In this document: one piece after another, positions 10,106-21,399 of the stretch
How the letters are laid out: the number at the start of each line of letters is the position of its first letter
Numbering within the stretch: position 1 is the first letter of the stretch
NCBI RefSeq assembly: GCF_001695855.1
Contig: NZ_MBSS01000001.1
Coordinates: 372,001 to 436,000 of the forward strand
DNA: 64,000 bases
Reading direction: 5' to 3'
Source: Ensifer sp. LC163
Lineage (GTDB): Bacteria; Pseudomonadota; Alphaproteobacteria; Rhizobiales; Rhizobiaceae
Program-made: the position numbers and the translations under genes
Notes under the pieces: model-generated
Database searches by the model: none
Seen by the model: only the letters and a program-made list of their open reading frames with translations
What the model was told of the DNA's origin: nothing

Positions 10106-10210
10106 CTGCATAATTCCTTAAATCGGCTTCGATTTAAGGAGCAAATTATGCAGCAGATTTAAGGCGTTACACCGTCCTTTACGCGTCATATTTGACGCGC
10201 GGCGCTGTAG
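10106..10210 (+). repeat. RIME-like two-palindrome element, copy 2
   Basis: Palindrome 1 (10106-10153) pairs CTGCATAATT..CTTAAATCG with CGATTTAAG..AATTATGCAG. Palindrome 2 (about 10168-10209) is built on CGCGTCAtatTTGACGCG with flanking TACA/TGTA. The layout matches, as I recall it, the roughly 108-bp RIME1 intergenic element of Rhizobium. It lies just past the MFS gene. Confidence 0.8.
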
Positions 10211-10231
10211 CGCGTCAGACACCCGAAAAAG

Positions 10232-10261
10232 AAGGGCCGCAGCGGCAACGCTGCGGCCCTT
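10232..10261 (+). terminator. Bidirectional intrinsic terminator after the MFS gene
   Basis: A perfect 13-bp stem (AAGGGCCGCAGCG and its complement) with a GCAA tetraloop. The plus side continues TTTCC; the minus side continues CTTTTTCGG, so it can stop transcription from both directions. Confidence 0.75.
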
Positions 10262-10269
10262 TCCATTGA

Positions 10270-10735
10270 CGACAGGGTTGTCCGCCTCCCCAGCTTCGAC
10301 CTCTCCTCCCGCCGCTATGACGTGTCATGCCATCAGCCTCAACGTCTCCTCCCATCAAGCTCGACCTCTCCTCCCGTCAAGCTCGACCTCTCCTCCCGTC
10401 ATCCTCGAACTTGACCCGAGGATCCAGCCTCCGTGCAAGAGGGACGACCTGGGGCCGTGGATGCTCGGGTCAAGCCCGAGCATGACGGAGAGAACGGGAC
10501 TGTTCGGAACAGGGCTCGGCAAACAAGGTCAAAAGCCGCAGCGATGCCCCGGCGCCCTTTGAATTCATTGGAGGGTCGTCCGCCCGCTCTTCCCGCCGAC
10601 TTCCACGTCTCCCCCGTTGCCTCGACGCCTCACCCGGTCAGCCTCAACATCTGCGCCCATCGGCCTCGGCCTCTCCTCCCGTCAGCCTCTCCTCCCGTCA
10701 TCCTCGGCCCCTCCTCCCGTCATCCTCGGGCTTGA
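10270..10735. repeat. Degenerate tandem repeats of a CCTCTCCTCCCGTCA-type unit
   Basis: Two patches (about 10300-10400 and 10615-10735) repeat a unit of roughly 22 bases, clearest as two adjacent TCAAGCTCGACCTCTCCTCCCG copies near 10357-10400. Each patch runs directly into a copy of the long GTCATCCTCGGGCTTGACC palindrome. The strong strand bias and low complexity argue against coding. Confidence 0.6.
10398..10486. repeat. Long palindromic repeat (GTCATCCTCG..type), copy 1
   Basis: The ends GTCATCCTCGAACTTGACCC and GGGTCAAGCCCGAGCATGAC form a long imperfect hairpin around a 30-40 base centre. The same element occurs at 10719-10807 and 58953-59057. Such palindromes are abundant in rhizobial and other alphaproteobacterial genomes and yield spurious LDPRI-type peptides. 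Confidence 0.75.
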
Positions 10736-10807
10736 CCCGAGGATCCAGCCTTGGCGCAAGCGGGACGACCTGACGTCGTGGATGCTCGGGTCAAGCCCGA
10801 GCATGAC
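10719..10807. repeat. Long palindromic repeat (GTCATCCTCG..type), copy 2
   Basis: Same 89-bp architecture as copy 1, with arms GTCATCCTCGGGCTTGACCC and GGGTCAAGCCCGAGCATGAC. The whole 10088-10922 gap (835 bases) contains no credible gene, only repeats and two terminators. Confidence 0.78.
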
Positions 10808-10873
10808 GGAGAAGGCCGGCATTGCTCGCCTGAAAAGGAAACCGCCCCAGGGAGGCACCAGACAAACAAAAAA

Positions 10874-10897
10874 GGCCGCAGCGTCACCGCTGCGGCC
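10874..10897 (-). terminator. Intrinsic terminator of the mraZ-murB block
   Basis: A perfect 10-bp stem (GGCCGCAGCG/CGCTGCGGCC, 4-nt loop) followed on the minus strand by seven T residues. It lies 26 bases past the murB stop codon and ends the upstream dcw transcript. Confidence 0.85.
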
Positions 10898-10922
10898 CTT
10901 CCCGTTGAATTATCCTTCAGCC

Positions 10923-11897
10923 TCAGGCGATGCCGCGGCCGAGGAATTCCTTGATCTCGTAGCCCGGCATGAAGGTGCCGATGCGCTTGATCTCCCAATC
11001 GAGCCGAACGCCTGAATGTTCAAGCACGCGGTTGCGCACGGTCTCGCCGAGATATTCCAGCTCGTAGCCGGTCGCCTGTCCGGTATTGATCATGAAGTTG
11101 CAGTGCAGCGGCGACATCTGCGCGCCGCCGATCATCATGCCGCGGCATCCCGCTTCGTCGATCAGCTTCCAGGCCGAATGGCCTTCCGGGTTCTTGAAGG
11201 TCGAGCCGCCGGTTTTTTCGCGAATCGGCTGCACGGTTTCCCGATGCTGGCGCACGGCGTCCATGTCGGTGCGGATCTTGTTCTTGTCCTCGGGATAACC
11301 TTCGAAGATGGCATGCGTGAAGATCAGGTCCTTGGGCGCCGAGGAGTGGCGATAGCCGTAGCCCATGTCAGCATTCGACAGCACATGCGTGTTGCCCTGA
11401 CGATCGACCGCATGCACTTCGACGACGCGCTCGCACGTCTCGGTGCCGTTGGCGCCGGCGTTCATGCGCAGGGCGCCGCCGATCGCGCCGGGAATGCCAT
11501 AGTAGAAATAGAAGCCGCCGATGCCGTTATCGAGCGCCATCGCCGCAATGTTCTTGTCCGGGCAGATGGCGCCGGCCTTGATGCGGTTCTCGCCGACGAG
11601 TTCGAGATCGCCGAAGCCCTTGGCCGACAGCCGGATGACGACGCCCGGAATGCCGCCGTCGCGAACCAGCAGGTTGGAGCCGACGCCCATGACCATGACC
11701 GGCACGTCAGCAGGAACCAGCTTCAGGAAGGTGACCAGATCGTCGGTATCGTGCGGCTGGAACATCAGCTCGGCAAGGCCGCCGGCGCGGAACCAGGTCA
11801 CGCGATCCATCGGCGCGTCGGGCGTGATGCGGCCGCGAACGTCGCTTATTCCGCTTCCGAGTGCTTCGAGTAGTTTATGACCGTTGACCTGTTTCAT
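10923..11897 (-). CDS. murB: UDP-N-acetylenolpyruvoylglucosamine reductase MurB
   Basis: MurB reduces the enolpyruvyl group of UDP-GlcNAc-enolpyruvate with NADPH, using bound FAD, to make UDP-MurNAc. The FAD-binding signature [12 protein letters not shown] and the catalytic-serine region [14 protein letters not shown] are present, as is the short type-II C-terminus ([18 protein letters not shown]). The ATG at 11897 follows the murC stop by two bases and has AGGA eight bases upstream; a TTG at 11903 is in frame but weaker. The protein is 324 residues. Confidence 0.96.
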   Translation of the reverse strand: MKQVNGHKLLEALGSGISDVRGRITPDAPMDRVTWFRAGGLAELMFQPHDTDDLVTFLKLVPADVPVMVMGVGSNLLVRDGGIPGVVIRLSAKGFGDLELVGENRIKAGAICPDKNIAAMALDNGIGGFYFYYGIPGAIGGALRMNAGANGTETCERVVEVHAVDRQGNTHVLSNADMGYGYRHSSAPKDLIFTHAIFEGYPEDKNKIRTDMDAVRQHRETVQPIREKTGGSTFKNPEGHSAWKLIDEAGCRGMMIGGAQMSPLHCNFMINTGQATGYELEYLGETVRNRVLEHSGVRLDWEIKRIGTFMPGYEIKEFLGRGIA

Positions 11898-11899
11898 GC

Positions 11900-13309
11900 T
11901 CAATTTCCTGAAATGTCTGCGAGTTCCCGTGGCAAGGCGGCGGCCCAGTAGGTGATGCTACCAGCCCCCAAGAGAACCACAAAATCACCCGGCTGCGCAA
12001 TCTTGCTGACAACCGGCGCGATTGCTTCGGGGCCAACCACGTACCGGGCGTCGCGATGACCGCCGGCCTTGATGCGGTTGACGAGTTCTTCGGCATTGAC
12101 GCCGTCGATTGCCTCCTCGCCGGCCGCGTAGACCGGCGCGATCAGGACCGTGTCGGCGTCGTTGAAGCAGGCGGAAAAATCTTCGAACAGGCTCGCAAGG
12201 CGCGAGTAGCGGTGCGGTTGGTGCACGGCGATGATTCGGCCCTGGCACGCCTCGCGCGCCGCCTTGAGCACGGCCTTGATCTCGACCGGATGATGGCCGT
12301 AGTCGTCATAGACACGCACGCCGTTCCAGTCGCCGGTAAAAGTGAAGCGCCGCTTGACGCCGCCGAAGGAGGCGAGCCCCTTGGCGATCGCCTCGGGGCT
12401 GACGCCGAGGCGCTGCGCAACCGCGATTGCGGCCGTGGCGTTCGACACATTGTGGCGGCCGGGCATCGGCAGGCGCAGGTCCTTCATCGTGATCACCTGG
12501 CCGGTGCGGCGACGGCGGATCTCGATGTCGAAGACGGAGGTGGCGCCGTCCATGCGGATGTTGTGGAAACGGACGTCGGCCTGCGGGTTTTCGCCATAGG
12601 TGACGACCTTGCGGTCCTCGATCTTGCTGACCATGGCCTGCACCTCGGGGTGATCGAGGCAGAGCACGCCAAAGCCGTAGAACGGCACGTTCTCGACGAA
12701 CTGGCGGAAGGCGGCTCGCACGGCATCGAAATTGCCGTAGTGGTCGAGATGTTCCGGGTCGATATTGGTGACGACGGCGACATCGGCAGGCAGCTTGAGG
12801 AACGTGCCGTCGGACTCGTCGGCCTCGACCACCATCCACTCGCCCTCGCCCATGCGGGCATTGGTGCCGTAGGCATTGATGATGCCGCCGTTGATCACGG
12901 TCGGGTCGAGCTCGCCGGCATCAAGGAGGGCGGCAACCATCGAGGTCGTCGTCGTCTTGCCGTGGGTGCCGCCGATGGCGATCGCATTGCGGAAGCGCAT
13001 CAACTCGGCCAGCATTTCGGCGCGGCGCACGACCGGCAGCAGCTTTTCACGTGCCGCGATCAGTTCGGGATTGTCCTTCTTGATCGCGGTCGAAACGACG
13101 ACGACTTCGGCATCGCCGATGTTCTCGGCCTTGTGGCCGACGAACACCTTGATGCCCTTGTCGCGCAGGCGCTGGACATTGGCGCTGTCGGACTGGTCGG
13201 AGCCCTGCACCCGGTGACCGAGATTATGCAGCACCTCGGCAATGCCGCTCATGCCGATACCGCCGATACCGATAAAATGGACCAGACCGATCGTCTTCGG
13301 CATTTTCAT
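11900..13309 (-). CDS. murC: UDP-N-acetylmuramate--L-alanine ligase MurC
   Basis: MurC adds L-alanine to UDP-MurNAc, the first peptide step of peptidoglycan precursor synthesis. It shows the N-terminal dinucleotide-like fold ([16 protein letters not shown]), the ATP loop [12 protein letters not shown], the Mur-ligase Glu/Asp/His motifs ([13 protein letters not shown]) and the C-terminal domain sequence HQPHRYSRL. The 469-residue length is standard. The start ATG overlaps the murG stop codon by 4 nt and murB follows almost directly. Confidence 0.97.
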   Translation of the reverse strand: MKMPKTIGLVHFIGIGGIGMSGIAEVLHNLGHRVQGSDQSDSANVQRLRDKGIKVFVGHKAENIGDAEVVVVSTAIKKDNPELIAAREKLLPVVRRAEMLAELMRFRNAIAIGGTHGKTTTTSMVAALLDAGELDPTVINGGIINAYGTNARMGEGEWMVVEADESDGTFLKLPADVAVVTNIDPEHLDHYGNFDAVRAAFRQFVENVPFYGFGVLCLDHPEVQAMVSKIEDRKVVTYGENPQADVRFHNIRMDGATSVFDIEIRRRRTGQVITMKDLRLPMPGRHNVSNATAAIAVAQRLGVSPEAIAKGLASFGGVKRRFTFTGDWNGVRVYDDYGHHPVEIKAVLKAAREACQGRIIAVHQPHRYSRLASLFEDFSACFNDADTVLIAPVYAAGEEAIDGVNAEELVNRIKAGGHRDARYVVGPEAIAPVVSKIAQPGDFVVLLGAGSITYWAAALPRELADISGN

Positions 13310-14430
13310 GAGCGTGTTTCCCTGAATTTCTCGACTGTCGAACCGCTGGCAATAGCCTCAACCATGGATGCAAGCAAGCGCGCGGCGTCAGGCTTGCCGG
13401 TTTCGCGCGCATTGGCGGCCATCTGCGCCAGCGATTGCGGATTGGCCATGGCATCGGCAAGAATGCCGGCAAGGCGTTCGGCGGTCAGTTCCGCCTGCAC
13501 GATCACCTTTGCCCCACCCTTGGCGGCAATCGCCGCGGCATTGGCCGCCTGATCGTGGTCGAGGGCGTAAGGGTAGGGAACGAGGATCGCCGGCCGGCCG
13601 ATGACGGCAAGCTCGGAAACCGTCGAGGCGCCCGAGCGGCAGATCACGAGCTGGGCGCCGGCGATGCGCTCGGCCATGTCGGTGAAGAACGGCGAGACGT
13701 CGGCGGGAACGCCGAGCTTCTCATAGGTGGCGATGACACCGTCGCGATCTTCCGGGCGCGCCTGCTGCGTCACCTTCAGCCGCTGGCGAAGCCCATCGTC
13801 GAGACGGCAGATCGCCTGCGGGATCGCCTTCGAAAAATATTGCGCGCCCTGGCTGCCGCCGAAGACGACGAGATGGAACGGCGCCTCGCCGGCGGCCGCG
13901 CCATAGGGGACCTTGGCAGCCTCGAGCACGGCGGGGCGTACCGGGTTGCCTGTCGTCACCGTCTTTCCGGCAAAGGCGCCGGTGCCCTCGGGCAGGAAAC
14001 CGCCGGCAATCGCCTTGACGCGGGAGGCGAGCGCCTTGTTGGCACGGCCCATCACCGCGTTCTGCTCATGGATCATCGACGGCACGCCCATGCCCGTTGC
14101 CGCCAGAAGCGGCGGCACGGTCGGGTAGCCGCCGAAGCCGACGACGGCTTTCGGCCGCAACCGGGAGATCAGCCGGCGCGCGGCGCGCATGCCGGTCCAG
14201 AGCGTCCACAGCGAGCGTACGACATGGATGGGGTTCTTCGAGCCGATCGTCGCCGACGGCACCACATGCACCTCATCGGCCGGGAACTTGCCGGCAAAAC
14301 GCTCGGCGCGGCTGTCGGTCACCAGATGCACCGAATAGCCGCTGGCCTTCAGCTCATGGGCAAGCGCCTCGGCTGGAAACAGATGGCCGCCGGTACCCCC
14401 GGCGGCAAGAAGGATGATACCTTTGGTCAT
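13306..14430 (-). CDS. murG: Undecaprenyl-PP-MurNAc-pentapeptide N-acetylglucosaminyltransferase MurG
   Basis: MurG is the peripheral membrane GT-B enzyme that converts lipid I to lipid II. The donor-loop motif [17 protein letters not shown] and the C-terminal UDP-GlcNAc binding sequence ([20 protein letters not shown]) are clear. The length of 374 residues is typical. It lies three bases after ftsW and overlaps murC by 4 nt (ATGA). Confidence 0.97.
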   Translation of the reverse strand: MTKGIILLAAGGTGGHLFPAEALAHELKASGYSVHLVTDSRAERFAGKFPADEVHVVPSATIGSKNPIHVVRSLWTLWTGMRAARRLISRLRPKAVVGFGGYPTVPPLLAATGMGVPSMIHEQNAVMGRANKALASRVKAIAGGFLPEGTGAFAGKTVTTGNPVRPAVLEAAKVPYGAAAGEAPFHLVVFGGSQGAQYFSKAIPQAICRLDDGLRQRLKVTQQARPEDRDGVIATYEKLGVPADVSPFFTDMAERIAGAQLVICRSGASTVSELAVIGRPAILVPYPYALDHDQAANAAAIAAKGGAKVIVQAELTAERLAGILADAMANPQSLAQMAANARETGKPDAARLLASMVEAIASGSTVEKFRETRS

Positions 14431-14433
14431 GTC

Positions 14434-15588
14434 TTACTCCGCCGGCACGCCAATGCCGGACCGAAACAGGCTGCGCTCCACGGCGCGCTTCTCCGGGCGA
14501 TGGCGCGTGAGCGCCAGGATGAAGCCGGCGGTAACGCAGATAGCCACCATGGACGAGCCGCCATAGGAGATCAGCGGCAGGGTCATGCCCTTGGCCGGAA
14601 GCAGTTCGAGGTTAACGCCGATGTTGATCATCGACTGGATGCCGATCTGCAGGACAAGGCCTGCGACGGCGAAGCGGTTGAAGTCGTTGCGCTCGCGGAA
14701 GGCGTGGTTGAGGCCGCGCAGCACCAGAAAGGCGAAGATCATCACGATCAGCATGCAAAAGACGATGCCGAACTCTTCGGCCGCCACCGAGAACACGAAG
14801 TCGGTATGGCTGTCCGGGATGATGCGCTTGACGATGCCTTCGCCCGGCCCCCGGCCGAACCAGTCGCCGCGGATGATCGCTTCGCGCGCCGTGTCCATCT
14901 GGAAGGTGTCGCCCTCCCCGGTCAGGAACTTGTCGATACGACCGGCCACGTGCGGCAGCATGGTATAGGCGACGAAGAAGCCGCCGAAGGCAGCGCCGGC
15001 GAGCACGATGATCCAGAGCCACGGCATGCCGGCCATGAAGAACATTCCGCCCCAGACCGCGGTCGTCAGGATCGTCTGGCCAAGGTCGGGCTGGGCGACG
15101 AGCAGCGCGCCGACGATGCCGAAGAGCAGGATTGCAAAGAGGTTGCCGGGAATTTCCGGCTGGCGCGCATGCTCGGAGAACAGCCAGGCGCAGACGACCA
15201 CGAAGGCCGGTTTCATGAATTCGGAGGGCTGGATGGAAATGCCGGCGATCGAGATCCAGCGCATCGAGCCCTTGACCTCCTGACCGACGAACAGCACCAG
15301 CACCATCATGGAAAGCGAGACGCCGAGCAGGATGATCGCGGTGCGGCGCACCTGCCTCGGCGACAGGAACGAGATGGCAACCATCACCACCAGCGACGGC
15401 AGGAGGAAGACGGCATGGCGCTTGACGAAATGGAAGCTGTCGAGGCCGATGCGCTCGGCGACCGCCGGGCTTGCCGCAAAGGACAGCATGAATCCCACGC
15501 CCATCAACAGGATGAAGGTCGCCAGGAAGAACCTGTCGATTGTCCAGAACCAGTCGGCCACAGGGCCACGTTCGGCTCGGCTTACCAT
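14434..15588 (-). CDS. ftsW: Peptidoglycan glycosyltransferase FtsW (SEDS family)
   Basis: FtsW is the septal SEDS polymerase that works with FtsI. About ten membrane helices can be followed, with SEDS motifs such as GSMRWISIAGISIQPSEFMK and the C-terminal PLISYGGSSMVA. I start it at the ATG at 15588, which has GGGGA eight bases upstream and gives 384 residues; the longer reading adds twelve residues without a better ribosome site. It sits between murD and murG in the standard order. Confidence 0.95.
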   Translation of the reverse strand: MVSRAERGPVADWFWTIDRFFLATFILLMGVGFMLSFAASPAVAERIGLDSFHFVKRHAVFLLPSLVVMVAISFLSPRQVRRTAIILLGVSLSMMVLVLFVGQEVKGSMRWISIAGISIQPSEFMKPAFVVVCAWLFSEHARQPEIPGNLFAILLFGIVGALLVAQPDLGQTILTTAVWGGMFFMAGMPWLWIIVLAGAAFGGFFVAYTMLPHVAGRIDKFLTGEGDTFQMDTAREAIIRGDWFGRGPGEGIVKRIIPDSHTDFVFSVAAEEFGIVFCMLIVMIFAFLVLRGLNHAFRERNDFNRFAVAGLVLQIGIQSMINIGVNLELLPAKGMTLPLISYGGSSMVAICVTAGFILALTRHRPEKRAVERSLFRSGIGVPAE

Positions 15589-15690
15589 CTTGTCAGTCCC
15601 CTTTATCAGGCGCGCTTGCGCCAAACGTCCGAAACCCCGGCATCACAGCCACCCGTCGCGCGCCAGTTGGGGCGCGCAGACAGGGCAACG

Positions 15691-17082
<1,392 letters not shown>

Positions 17083-17089
17083 CGTCCGC

Positions 17090-18190
17090 TCACCGCAGCT
17101 TGAGGGTGGACAGGCCGATCATCGCCAGGATGACGGCGATGATCCAGAAGCGGATCACGACCTGGCTTTCCGTCCAGCCCTTCTTTTCGAAGTGGTGGTG
17201 GATAGGCGCCATCAGGAAGACGCGGCGGCCGGTGCGTTTGAACCAGAACACCTGGATGATCACCGACAGGGTTTCCATGACGAACAGGCCACCGATGATG
17301 ACCATGACGACTTCATGCTTGACGGCGACGGCAACGGTGCCGATCAGGCCGCCGAGTGCCAGCGAACCGGTGTCGCCCATGAAGATGGCGGCGGGTGGCG
17401 CGTTGAACCAGAGAAAGCCGAGGCCGGCGCCGATGACGGCGCCGAGGATGACCGCGAGCTCGCCGGTGCCGGGCACGAAATGGATCTGCAGGTAGTTGGC
17501 GAAAACGGCGTTACCGGCGAGATAGGCGATAAGGCCGAAGGCGGCCGCCGCGATCATGACAGGCACGATGGCAAGCCCGTCCAGACCGTCCGTCAGGTTC
17601 ACCGCATTGCCGGCGCCGACGATGACGAAGCCACCGAACAGCACGAAGAAATAGCCGAGATTGATCACGAGGTCCTTGAAGAACGGGAACGTGACCGAGG
17701 AACCGAAGGTCGAACCGGCAGCACCGCCCGAAAACGACGCCTGCATCATGAAGAACACGGCAATCGCGGCGATGACGAACTCGATGCCGAGACGCGCCTT
17801 GCCGGAAAAGCCCTTGTCCGACTGCTTGGTGACCTTGAGATAGTCATCGTAAAAGCCGATGGCGCCGAAGCCGAGCGTGACGAGAAGGGTCGACACCACG
17901 TAGACGCTGGAAAGATCGGCCCACAGAAGCGACGAAACGACGATGCCGGCAAGGATCATCAGCCCGCCCATCGTCGGCGTGCCGGCCTTCTTGAAATGCG
18001 TCTGCGGTCCATCGGCGCGGATGGGCTGGCCCTTGCCCTGACGGATGCGGAGCGAGGCAATCATGCGCGGACCGAAAAGGAATACGATCAAAGCCGAAGT
18101 GAAAAGCGCTGCACCGGTACGGAACGTGATGTAGCGAAAGAGATTGAAAAATTGAAAGTGGTCCGCCAGTTCCACAAGCCAGATGAGCAT
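17090..18190 (-). CDS. mraY: Phospho-N-acetylmuramoyl-pentapeptide transferase MraY
   Basis: MraY transfers phospho-MurNAc-pentapeptide to undecaprenyl phosphate, making lipid I in the inner membrane. The ten-helix protein carries [10 protein letters not shown], the early aspartate motif GFYDDYLKV and the HHHFEKKGW loop. The ATG at 18190 has GGAAAGG seven bases upstream and begins with the usual [16 protein letters not shown]; an in-frame GTG at 18226 would add twelve atypical residues. The protein is 366 residues. About 240 bases without an obvious signal separate it from murF. Confidence 0.97.
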   Translation of the reverse strand: MLIWLVELADHFQFFNLFRYITFRTGAALFTSALIVFLFGPRMIASLRIRQGKGQPIRADGPQTHFKKAGTPTMGGLMILAGIVVSSLLWADLSSVYVVSTLLVTLGFGAIGFYDDYLKVTKQSDKGFSGKARLGIEFVIAAIAVFFMMQASFSGGAAGSTFGSSVTFPFFKDLVINLGYFFVLFGGFVIVGAGNAVNLTDGLDGLAIVPVMIAAAAFGLIAYLAGNAVFANYLQIHFVPGTGELAVILGAVIGAGLGFLWFNAPPAAIFMGDTGSLALGGLIGTVAVAVKHEVVMVIIGGLFVMETLSVIIQVFWFKRTGRRVFLMAPIHHHFEKKGWTESQVVIRFWIIAVILAMIGLSTLKLR

Positions 18191-18428
18191 TAAGGGACCT
18201 TTCCCCAAAGGTTTAAAATCGGACACCGTCCTACAGAATCATCTGAAAAACGATACGCGCTTGTACGCGAAAGTGTTAGGCCGCGCTGCCTAACCTAAGG
18301 CTGTATCCACCGCCGCCAACATCGGCGGCGACCGCTCGAACGCCGCGCGCCGCATGAGGCGCGCAAAGGTCGAGGTCGTCATTTCATCGGCTGCGTCATT
18401 GCCCCCTGAACCGCTTGCGGCCCGGCAA

Positions 18429-19868
18429 TCACGCGGTCGCTTCGTTCCCCTCGGCCCCAGGCTCCGGATAGGCTTCGATCAGCGCATGGACGATCTTGCC
18501 GCAGCCCGTGCCCTTCGAAGACTTGATCATCACCACGTCTCCGGCTGCAACCGCGCCGAGTGCATAGGCCCTCAGTTCGTCCACGCTCTCGCGGTAGACG
18601 ACGGAGGCTTCCGGCGGCAGCGCGTCGCGCAGGTGGGCCATCAGCGGCCCGGCAAGCCAGACATCGGTGATGCCGGCTTCGACCAGCGGCCGGGCGAGCG
18701 CGGCATGGACGTCGACGGCGTGGTCGCCCATCTCCAGCATGTCGCCAAGCACGGCGATACGACGGCCGCCCGGTGCCGGAGCGGCATCCTGCAGCAGCGA
18801 AATCGCCGCGCGCATGGAGGTCGGGTTGGCGTTGTAGCTTTCGTCGATCAGCGTCAGGGTGCCGGCGCCAACCAGCAGCTGATGCCTGCGGCCCCTACCC
18901 GTTTCGGCTTGCATGGTCGCCAGCGACGAGGCGGCATGATCGACGTCTGCGCCGACGAGCTTCACCGCTGCCAGCACCGCAAGCGCATTTTCGGCGATAT
19001 GACGACCAGGGGCACCGATGGTGATTTCCATCGTCCGGCCGCCAAGGGCTGCCCAAAGCACCGATCCATCAGCAGCACCGGCGAACTCGACGAGGCGGAA
19101 CTCCGCCTTCGGGTTGACGCCGAAGGAGTGGATATAGCTGACGCCGGCCGTGCCGGCAGCCCTCTCAAGCAGCTTATACTGGGCACTGTCGTGATTGATG
19201 ACCGCGTGGCCGCCGTTGACAACGCCCTCGAAGATCTCGGCCTTGGCCTCGGCGATCTGCTCCAGGCTCTCGAAGTTTCCGAGATGGGCGGCGGCGATGC
19301 TGGTGACGATTGCCACATGCGGGCGGACCATCTTCGTCAGCGGCCGGATCTCGTCCGGGTGGTTCATGCCGATTTCGAAGATGCCGAAATCGGTGGCCTC
19401 GGGCATGCGCGCAAGCGTCAGCGGCACGCCCCAATGATTGTTGAACGAGGCCACGGATGCATGCACGCGGCCTTGCGGCACCAGCACATGCCGCAGCATC
19501 TCCTTGGTGGTAGTCTTGCCGACCGAACCGGTGACGGCGATGATCTTGGCGGCACTGCGGTCACGCGCGGCGCAACCGAGCCGGATCATCGCTTCAAGCA
19601 CATCGTCGACGACGATCATCGGCGCACTGAGGCGGCCGAGCGCCGGCAGCTTGCCTTCGCTGACGACGAGCAGTGCCGCGCCATTGGCGAGCGCAAGGCC
19701 CGCATAGTCGTGGCCGTCGACCCGGTCGCCCTTGATGGCGAAGAAGGCTTCGCCCTTGCCGACGGAGCGGCTGTCGATCGATATGCCGCTTACTCCTTCG
19801 GGCAGGTTTCCAACCGGACGGCCGTGCATTGCGGCCAGAAGATCGCTGCTTGTCCAGAGCCAGTTCAA
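18429..19868 (-). CDS. murF: UDP-N-acetylmuramoyl-tripeptide--D-alanyl-D-alanine ligase MurF
   Basis: MurF adds D-Ala-D-Ala to the UDP-MurNAc tripeptide. The ATP loop AVTGSVGKTTTKEML, the central NHPDEIRPL region and the C-terminal DESYNANPTSMRAAI motif identify it. It appears to start with TTG at 19868: a GGAGG lies eight bases upstream, inside the end of murE, and the next ATG would remove thirteen residues of the N-terminal domain. One base separates it from the murE stop. The protein is 479 residues. Confidence 0.95.
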   Translation of the reverse strand: MNWLWTSSDLLAAMHGRPVGNLPEGVSGISIDSRSVGKGEAFFAIKGDRVDGHDYAGLALANGAALLVVSEGKLPALGRLSAPMIVVDDVLEAMIRLGCAARDRSAAKIIAVTGSVGKTTTKEMLRHVLVPQGRVHASVASFNNHWGVPLTLARMPEATDFGIFEIGMNHPDEIRPLTKMVRPHVAIVTSIAAAHLGNFESLEQIAEAKAEIFEGVVNGGHAVINHDSAQYKLLERAAGTAGVSYIHSFGVNPKAEFRLVEFAGAADGSVLWAALGGRTMEITIGAPGRHIAENALAVLAAVKLVGADVDHAASSLATMQAETGRGRRHQLLVGAGTLTLIDESYNANPTSMRAAISLLQDAAPAPGGRRIAVLGDMLEMGDHAVDVHAALARPLVEAGITDVWLAGPLMAHLRDALPPEASVVYRESVDELRAYALGAVAAGDVVMIKSSKGTGCGKIVHALIEAYPEPGAEGNEATA

Positions 19869-19869
19869 A

Positions 19870-21333
19870 TCACAGACCTCCCAATGCCTTGCGGACTTCC
19901 GCGTGATCCGAGAACGGCAGCGTGACGGAACCGACCGTCTGTCCTTCCTCGTGTCCCTTGCCCGCGACGATCAGCGTGTCGCCGCTTTGGAGCATGCCGA
20001 CCGCGGCGCGAATCGCTTCGGCGCGGTCGCCGATTTCGGTCGCACCCGGGGCGGCAGCCATGATTTCCGAGCGGATCACCTCAGGGACTTCGGAGCGGGG
20101 ATTGTCATCGGTGACGATCACCACGTCGGCAAGCCGCGTGGCGACCTCGCCCATGATCGGCCGCTTGCCCTTGTCGCGGTCGCCGCCGCAGCCGAAGACC
20201 ACGATCACGCGGCCCGTCGTGAACGGCCGCACCGAGGCCAGCACGTTTTCGAGCGCATCCGGCTTGTGGGCATAGTCGACATAGGCAAGCGCGCCGTCGC
20301 GGGTCTGGCCGACCAATTCAAGGCGGCCCGAGGCACCCTGCAGCTTTTCAAGCGCGGAGAACGCCGCCTTGGCGCTGATGCCGGTAGAGATCGCAAGGCC
20401 TGCGGCGACAAGCGCGTTGGCCACCTGGAAGTCACCGGCAAGCGGAATGTGGATTTCGAAGATGTCGTCGCCGACATGCACTTCGGCAGATTGCTTGTGA
20501 CGGAAATGCTCGACCCGCTTCAGCGAGATGAAATCGCCCTTGCGGCCAACGGTGCGCACGTCGAGCCTGGCCTTGCGGGCTGCGGCGATCGCCTGTTCCG
20601 ACCACTGGTCGTCGGCAAAGATCACCGCCGGCGCGCCCTTCGGCAACAGCGCCTCGAACAGCCGCATCTTGGAGGCCATGTAGTGCTCGACCGTCGGGTG
20701 GTAGTCCATGTGGTCGCGACCGAGATTGGTAAAGGCCGCCGCCGAAAGGCGCACACCGTCGAGGCGGCTCTGGTCGAGGCCGTGGCTGGAGGCCTCCATC
20801 GCCGCATGGGTGACGCCGGCGTCAGCGAGTTCGGCGAGAAGCTTGTGCAGGGAAACCGGGTCGGGCGTGGTCAGCGAGCCGTAGTCGTTGCGGCCGGGCG
20901 CAACCACGCCCGTCGTGCCGATCATCGCCGCGGCAAGGCCGGAATGCGCCCAGATCTGCCGGGTGAAGGAGGCGACCGAGGTCTTGCCGGCCGTGCCCGT
21001 CACCGCCACCATCGTCTCCGGCTGGCGGCCGTAGAAGGCAGCGGCCGCGCGCGCCAGAAAGGCGCGCGGGTTGCCGAGCGAGAGAACCGGTGCGGAAGCT
21101 CCATCCGGCTTTGCACCGGATTCGGCAACGACGGCGACCGCGCCGCGCGCAAGCGCATCGGCGATATAGCTGGTGCCGTTCGCCTTGCTGCCGGACACGG
21201 CGACGAAAAGATCCCCTGGCTGCACCTGCCGACTGTCGGCCGTGATACCGGCAACCTCGATCTGCGAGGAAGCGCCATCCAGTTGCGCAGAAAGTTCAGG
21301 GAAGCTCGTTCCCGCCAGGTCTTTTATCTTCAT
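19870..21333 (-). CDS. murE: UDP-MurNAc-L-Ala-D-Glu--meso-diaminopimelate ligase MurE
   Basis: MurE adds the third amino acid of the stem peptide. The ATP loop reads [14 protein letters not shown] and the substrate motif VTDDNPRSE is the DNPR form specific for meso-diaminopimelate, as expected for a Gram-negative cell. I place the start at the ATG at 21333 (487 residues); a GTG at 21342 is also in frame, and neither has a strong ribosome site. It lies 66 bases past ftsI and one base before murF. Confidence 0.96.
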   Translation of the reverse strand: MKIKDLAGTSFPELSAQLDGASSQIEVAGITADSRQVQPGDLFVAVSGSKANGTSYIADALARGAVAVVAESGAKPDGASAPVLSLGNPRAFLARAAAAFYGRQPETMVAVTGTAGKTSVASFTRQIWAHSGLAAAMIGTTGVVAPGRNDYGSLTTPDPVSLHKLLAELADAGVTHAAMEASSHGLDQSRLDGVRLSAAAFTNLGRDHMDYHPTVEHYMASKMRLFEALLPKGAPAVIFADDQWSEQAIAAARKARLDVRTVGRKGDFISLKRVEHFRHKQSAEVHVGDDIFEIHIPLAGDFQVANALVAAGLAISTGISAKAAFSALEKLQGASGRLELVGQTRDGALAYVDYAHKPDALENVLASVRPFTTGRVIVVFGCGGDRDKGKRPIMGEVATRLADVVIVTDDNPRSEVPEVIRSEIMAAAPGATEIGDRAEAIRAAVGMLQSGDTLIVAGKGHEEGQTVGSVTLPFSDHAEVRKALGGL

Positions 21334-21399
21334 GAACCGCACGTCTCACATCGCTCTCAATCCGCCGGCTGGCGAATCGTCTGCATTCTCATTTCATGC

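Noticed and set aside
10398-10807. Short peptides containing LDPRI or SSPSMT
   Set aside because: These come from translating the long palindromic repeat and appear wherever the repeat occurs, including 58953-59057.
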